27,478 nucleotides of DNA from JAZREA01 sp045660545 (lineage in GTDB: Bacteria > Bacillota > Clostridia > Monoglobales > Firm-18), in NCBI GenBank assembly GCA_045660545.1, contig JAZREA010000010.1, positions 1-27,478 of the forward strand, read 5' to 3'. Of this stretch, positions 24,263 through 27,478 are shown one piece after another. The position numbers and the translations under genes are program-made. Each line of letters starts with the position of its first letter. Position 1 is the stretch's first letter. A model generated the notes under the pieces. It was not told where the DNA came from. It ran no database searches and worked only from the letters and a program-made list of their open reading frames with translations.

Positions 24263-25510
24263 CTAGTTTTTTGTTTGTAAAAATTCTGCTAAAATTTTGG
24301 CAAATTCAAGCAATCGGTCACATTCAATATATTCATCAGCCTGATGTGCACCACCATAAGCCCAAAAATCCCTACCAATACCAAAAGATATAGCTCTTGG
24401 GCTTCCGTACTTTAAGAAAATTGATAAATCTGACTGGCACGAGCCACAGGGAGTAAGTTTTCTTCCCGTTGATTTTTCAGCAGCCTTTATAAGCCTGTCT
24501 ATAACCGGATTTTCCTTCTCAGATTTGCCAAAATGGAAAAACCGAGTTTCCTTTTCAAAATGGTCAAAAGCAATCCCCAGCGGGGCAAGACGCTTATCCA
24601 GCCTCTTTGCCATATCTGCAAATTCCGCTTCAATCTCTTCTTTTGACGAAGCCGCATAATAGCAGACCTCAACAGATGCACGATCCAAGTCCGAGCCGCA
24701 ATTTCCCGCCCTCATTTCCATAAAGCGAACCGAGCTGTCAGGAATTGCCGTGTCGGAATATTCAGGATGCGCTTTTAATTCTGCATAACGATTTTTGCGA
24801 AAATATTCAAACTCTTCCTTTAAAATCCTCAGGCCTTCAAACATAAAGCCGCTATCATCAACAGGCTCTTTTGATTTAATATGCGCTCGCATTTCTTCCC
24901 CGCCAACAGCGCAGTTCCATATTTCAAAATTCTTGCAATCCATATTGATTACATCATCACAAGGGTATCTGAGGCATGCTGCCAAAGCACCATGACTACC
25001 GCCATATTCTTCATTACAATATGCGGTAAATACTATATCACAAGGAAACTCTAATCCTTCATCCTTAAACAACTTAATCAGGAAAAGAGCCGTTGCTATT
25101 CCGTATTTATCATCACACGCTCCCCTGCCCCATATCTTGTCATCTTTGATTTCGCCACCAAACGGGTCAACCGTCCAATTGCTTTTATCGCCAATAGCCA
25201 CCGTATCATTATGTGCCGCAAGCATAAGTCTTTTGGTCCTGTCTTTTCCGGGAATAACCACACTTACATTATAACTGTTTTCAAGATTGTGTAATGGCCA
25301 AAAATCAGGATGCTCCGTCATACCTTCAACATCAAGTGGCGAATATATATCGGGAACATATCCGAGTTTCTCAATTTCTTTTGCTATATACTCGGAAACT
25401 TCCCTTTCGCTTCCGCCAACACACGAGCTTTGTGAATCAATCTTTATCAGATTGGAAAGAATTTCAAAAAGCTCGCTTTTGCGTGCTTCAATCTGTTCAA
25501 TTAAGTTCAT
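24263..25510 (-). CDS. M20-family metallohydrolase (ArgE/DapE/carboxypeptidase type)
   Basis: A 415-residue zinc amidohydrolase or peptidase, cytoplasmic as no signal peptide is present. The metal ligands are visible: His100 and Asp102 (AAHNDTV), Asp133 (RGACDDK), the catalytic Glu167-Glu168 (CNEEYGG), a later MDC aspartate, and a C-terminal histidine in GGAHQADEY. Members remove acyl groups from amino acids or split dipeptides; the substrate here is not known. The frame extends 30 codons upstream to 25600, but that part has no ribosome binding site and contains a promoter -10 box. The ATG at 25510 has GGGAG before it. The NagB-like gene follows after 29 bp. Confidence 0.88.
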   Translation of the reverse strand: MNLIEQIEARKSELFEILSNLIKIDSQSSCVGGSEREVSEYIAKEIEKLGYVPDIYSPLDVEGMTEHPDFWPLHNLENSYNVSVVIPGKDRTKRLMLAAHNDTVAIGDKSNWTVDPFGGEIKDDKIWGRGACDDKYGIATALFLIKLFKDEGLEFPCDIVFTAYCNEEYGGSHGALAACLRYPCDDVINMDCKNFEIWNCAVGGEEMRAHIKSKEPVDDSGFMFEGLRILKEEFEYFRKNRYAELKAHPEYSDTAIPDSSVRFMEMRAGNCGSDLDRASVEVCYYAASSKEEIEAEFADMAKRLDKRLAPLGIAFDHFEKETRFFHFGKSEKENPVIDRLIKAAEKSTGRKLTPCGSCQSDLSIFLKYGSPRAISFGIGRDFWAYGGAHQADEYIECDRLLEFAKILAEFLQTKN

Positions 25511-25550
25511 TGTGTTTACTCCCTTTTCGTCTACCACATTAGATTTTTTT

Positions 25551-25579
25551 ATTATAGCACATATTTTTTCAAGAGTAAA
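25551..25579 (-). promoter_or_regulatory. Extended -10 promoter before the M20 gene
   Basis: On the minus strand TATAAT (25551-25556) is preceded by TGC, forming an extended -10 element. A weak TTTACT -35 (25574-25579) lies 17 bp away. This would start the M20-NagB-like-madL-madM transcript independently of the upstream oxidoreductase. Confidence 0.6.
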
Positions 25580-25606
25580 GTCATTACTATTGAACTCCAT
25601 AAAATT

Positions 25607-26740
25607 TTAGTCAATTACTTCAACTGTCTTGTTATAAAATGACTTAAGTGCTGCTGTAGCCAAAGTGTGAGAAAGCGTTGTTTCTTCAGGTGTAAACAGG
25701 CCAAACGGAACACTTACGCCCGAATATTCAAGCATAAATGCCGCAATCTGCTGCTGTATTGCATCTGTAAAACCAAACTCAAAGATTGGACCTGTGATTG
25801 TATTAATCATCGGTTTGTATCCGATTATGATACGGTTCCACGACTGCTCTTTTCCCCACGAAGATGTGTAGTAAAAAGCATTTGCGTCATCACTCGAAAA
25901 ACGCGCGCTGCAATCCATACCATAGATTTCAAAGAACCAGCGGTTTGTCGAACCCGGAGACATACGTTTTGTTTCGAGTGTCATCGGGATTTCGTCACCG
26001 TCACTGTTTAATGTGGTACAGAAAATAGTACAGTTATCGAACGTATCGCAATCTACCATACCGCCTTTTCCGTCAGGGCGCTGTTTTACTATATTGCTAA
26101 AATGCGCTCTTACTGTTTTTGGTTTAAATCCCAATCTGAACGGAACGTGTTGTGTGTGGATACCCAAATCACCCAAGCAACCGTATTCACCGTTGAACTT
26201 GACCATACGTTTCCAGTTGATAGGTTTGTTTGTGTCCATATCGCTGCAATGGTTAAATCCGCAATGAATTTCTAAAACCTTACCGAATTTACCCTCTTTA
26301 TACCAGTTAATCATTGTCTGCATAGCAGGATAGTACGGAAATTCGCTGCAACATCTTACGAATGTGTCGGGGTTTTCTTTTATAGCCTCTAATATTTTTT
26401 CGTTTGCAGCTTTATCAATACCGAACGGTTTTTCACCCAGGAGTGCCTTGCCGCTCTTTATTATGTCAATGTAGAACTGTTCATGGAGATTGTGCGGAAC
26501 TGCGCAATAGATTGCGTCTATGTCATCTTTTTCGAGAAGTTCCTTATAATCTGTTACTGTATATTTTATTTCGGGGAAATTTTTCTTAAACCATTCCCAT
26601 TTCTGCGGTGTAGTAGAACAAATACCCACTATTTCAGGCTTTGGAATGTCATCTGTTAAATGGCACCACCTTGCCGCAGCCGATGCAAATTCTTTTGCCA
26701 TAAGTCCACAGCCAATAAGTCCGAATCTTACTTTTTTCAT
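25607..26740 (-). CDS. Gfo/Idh/MocA-family NAD(P)-dependent oxidoreductase
   Basis: A 377-residue enzyme with an N-terminal Rossmann fold (GCGLMA at residues 10-15) and the family signature EKP at 103-105, where the lysine is catalytic. The stretch GCLGDLGIHTQHVPF carries the conserved aspartate and histidine of the catalytic C-terminal domain. Relatives oxidise or reduce sugars, inositols and amino sugars. The exact substrate is unclear. AAAGGA lies about 10 nt before the ATG. It lies between the class III aminotransferase (84-bp gap) and the M20 gene (96 bp to its start), and is probably functionally linked to both. Confidence 0.9.
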   Translation of the reverse strand: MKKVRFGLIGCGLMAKEFASAAARWCHLTDDIPKPEIVGICSTTPQKWEWFKKNFPEIKYTVTDYKELLEKDDIDAIYCAVPHNLHEQFYIDIIKSGKALLGEKPFGIDKAANEKILEAIKENPDTFVRCCSEFPYYPAMQTMINWYKEGKFGKVLEIHCGFNHCSDMDTNKPINWKRMVKFNGEYGCLGDLGIHTQHVPFRLGFKPKTVRAHFSNIVKQRPDGKGGMVDCDTFDNCTIFCTTLNSDGDEIPMTLETKRMSPGSTNRWFFEIYGMDCSARFSSDDANAFYYTSSWGKEQSWNRIIIGYKPMINTITGPIFEFGFTDAIQQQIAAFMLEYSGVSVPFGLFTPEETTLSHTLATAALKSFYNKTVEVID

Positions 26741-26763
26741 TTTTATGTCCTTTCTATAAACGT

Positions 26764-26796
26764 AAGGATGTAAAAAATGACCTTTTTTACATCCTT
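26764..26796. other. Strong hairpin between aminotransferase and oxidoreductase genes
   Basis: A perfect 14-bp inverted repeat (26764-26777 with 26783-26796) with a 5-nt loop. On the plus strand it is followed by TTT, but no plus-strand gene precedes it. On the minus strand, the direction of transcription, it is followed by ACGTTTATAG, not a U-tract. It may be an mRNA-stabilising or partly terminating element that sets different levels for the two genes. Confidence 0.55.
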
Positions 26797-26824
26797 TTTA
26801 ATTTAGTTACAGTCCTGACGATTT

Positions 26825-27478
26825 TTACTTCGCATACCCGAAGTGCTTTTCTGTTTCTGCCACTGCCTCTTCAATAATGTCAAGACCCTTCATAGCTGCT
26901 TCATCATCAAGAATCATCGGGGGTGACATACGCAAGATGTGACCTGACGGTACCCATGCAAGACCCTTTTCAAATGCCTTCTTGTAGATCATTGTACCAG
27001 CCTCAGCAAATGCTTCTTTTGTTTCTCTGTCCTTAACAACTTCAATTGCCTGCAAACAACCGATTGCACGAACATCACCGATAATCGGGTGGTTTGCCTT
27101 CATTTCCTGCATTCTCTTAAGCATGATTTCACCAAGATGCTTTGAACGCTCGTTAAGGTTCTCTTCCTCGATAACCTTGATTGACTCAAGTGCTGCAACA
27201 CAAGCCATCGGGTTACCACCGTAGCTTGATGAAGCTGAAATCTTCTCGATTGCCGGTGCAAGATCCTTTGATACTGCAAGTGCAGTTACAGGGAAACCGT
27301 TACCAAAGCCCTTACCAAGTGTAGTAATATCAGCTGTAACATTCCAGTGATCCATAGCCAAATACTCACCTGTTCTTGCCATACAGTTAAGAACTTCGTC
27401 AGCAAAGAGAAGGATACCGCGTCTGTCACAAAGTGCACGGAGTGCCGGCAAGAAATCATCCGGCGGAATGATTGAACC
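26825..27478 (-). CDS. Class III (omega/ornithine-type) aminotransferase, N-terminus outside window
   Basis: The C-terminal 217 residues of a PLP-dependent class III aminotransferase, about half of the usual 420-450. The frame is open to the right edge, so any start codon inside the window is not the real one. The cofactor aspartate is in LLFADEVLNCMARTG. The Schiff-base lysine is in LGKGFGNGFPVTAL (codon 27311-27313), followed by SSSYGGNPMACVAAL. Family members act on ornithine, 4-aminobutyrate, beta-amino acids or amino sugars; this fragment cannot separate them. None of its 18 isoleucines uses ATA, unlike the rest of the window. It is the most upstream visible gene of the cluster. Confidence 0.9.
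   Translation of the reverse strand, partial: GSIIPPDDFLPALRALCDRRGILLFADEVLNCMARTGEYLAMDHWNVTADITTLGKGFGNGFPVTALAVSKDLAPAIEKISASSSYGGNPMACVAALESIKVIEEENLNERSKHLGEIMLKRMQEMKANHPIIGDVRAIGCLQAIEVVKDRETKEAFAEAGTMIYKKAFEKGLAWVPSGHILRMSPPMILDDEAAMKGLDIIEEAVAETEKHFGYAK

Noticed and set aside
25511..25600. 30-residue N-terminal extension of the M20 protein
   Set aside because: It has no ribosome binding site, contains an extended -10 promoter, and the family alignment begins at the later ATG with a GGGAG site.
1..27478. Mobile element, prophage, CRISPR or tRNA genes
   Set aside because: No transposase, integrase or phage-like protein, no regularly spaced repeats and no tRNA-like cloverleaf were seen. 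All long frames are explained by metabolic or transport genes.

Overview
The window looks like chromosomal DNA of an anaerobic member of the Firmicutes, most likely class Clostridia. The reasons are a glgBCDAP glycogen operon with the Firmicutes-type GlgD subunit, a short-form HisG paired with HisZ, a meso-diaminopimelate dehydrogenase, SLH-domain and MATE proteins, AGGAGG-type ribosome binding sites and promoters close to the sigma-A consensus. Nearly every gene is on the minus strand. Only two genes are on the plus strand: a GH13 amylase and a small FTR-like protein. I see no tRNA, rRNA, CRISPR array, insertion sequence or phage gene.

Layout from left to right. (1) 1-8007: glycogen operon, transcribed right to left as glgB-glgC-glgD-glgA-glgP; glgP runs off the left edge. 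(2) 8156-10003: a cytoplasmic GH13 alpha-glucanase, divergent from glgB. The 148-bp gap holds both promoters. (3) 10017-18191: a ten-gene histidine operon, transcribed as hisZ-hisG-hisD-hisC-hisB-hisH-hisA-hisF-hisIE-hisJ, with many genes overlapping by 1-8 nt. It encodes every step from PRPP and ATP to histidine. (4) 18418-18618: a 66-residue six-cysteine protein of the ferredoxin:thioredoxin reductase catalytic-chain type, divergent from hisZ. (5) 18662-19642: diaminopimelate dehydrogenase. (6) 19807-21896: an SLH-domain exported protein followed by a MATE exporter. (7) 22065-27478: a metabolic cluster transcribed as class III aminotransferase (cut by the right edge), Gfo/Idh/MocA oxidoreductase, M20 hydrolase, divergent NagB-like protein, madL, madM.

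How the genes work together. The glg operon makes ADP-glucose (GlgC/GlgD), polymerises it (GlgA), branches it (GlgB) and mobilises it (GlgP); the adjacent GH13 enzyme probably trims the polymer or imported maltodextrins. The his operon is self-contained and starts from a consensus promoter overlaid by two palindromes, which suggests repressor control. The right-hand cluster is the least understood part. It pairs a two-subunit malonate-type transporter with amino-group and sugar-phosphate enzymes but has no malonate decarboxylase, and its NagB-like protein lacks several residues needed for glucosamine-6-phosphate deamination. It is the best candidate here for an undescribed pathway.
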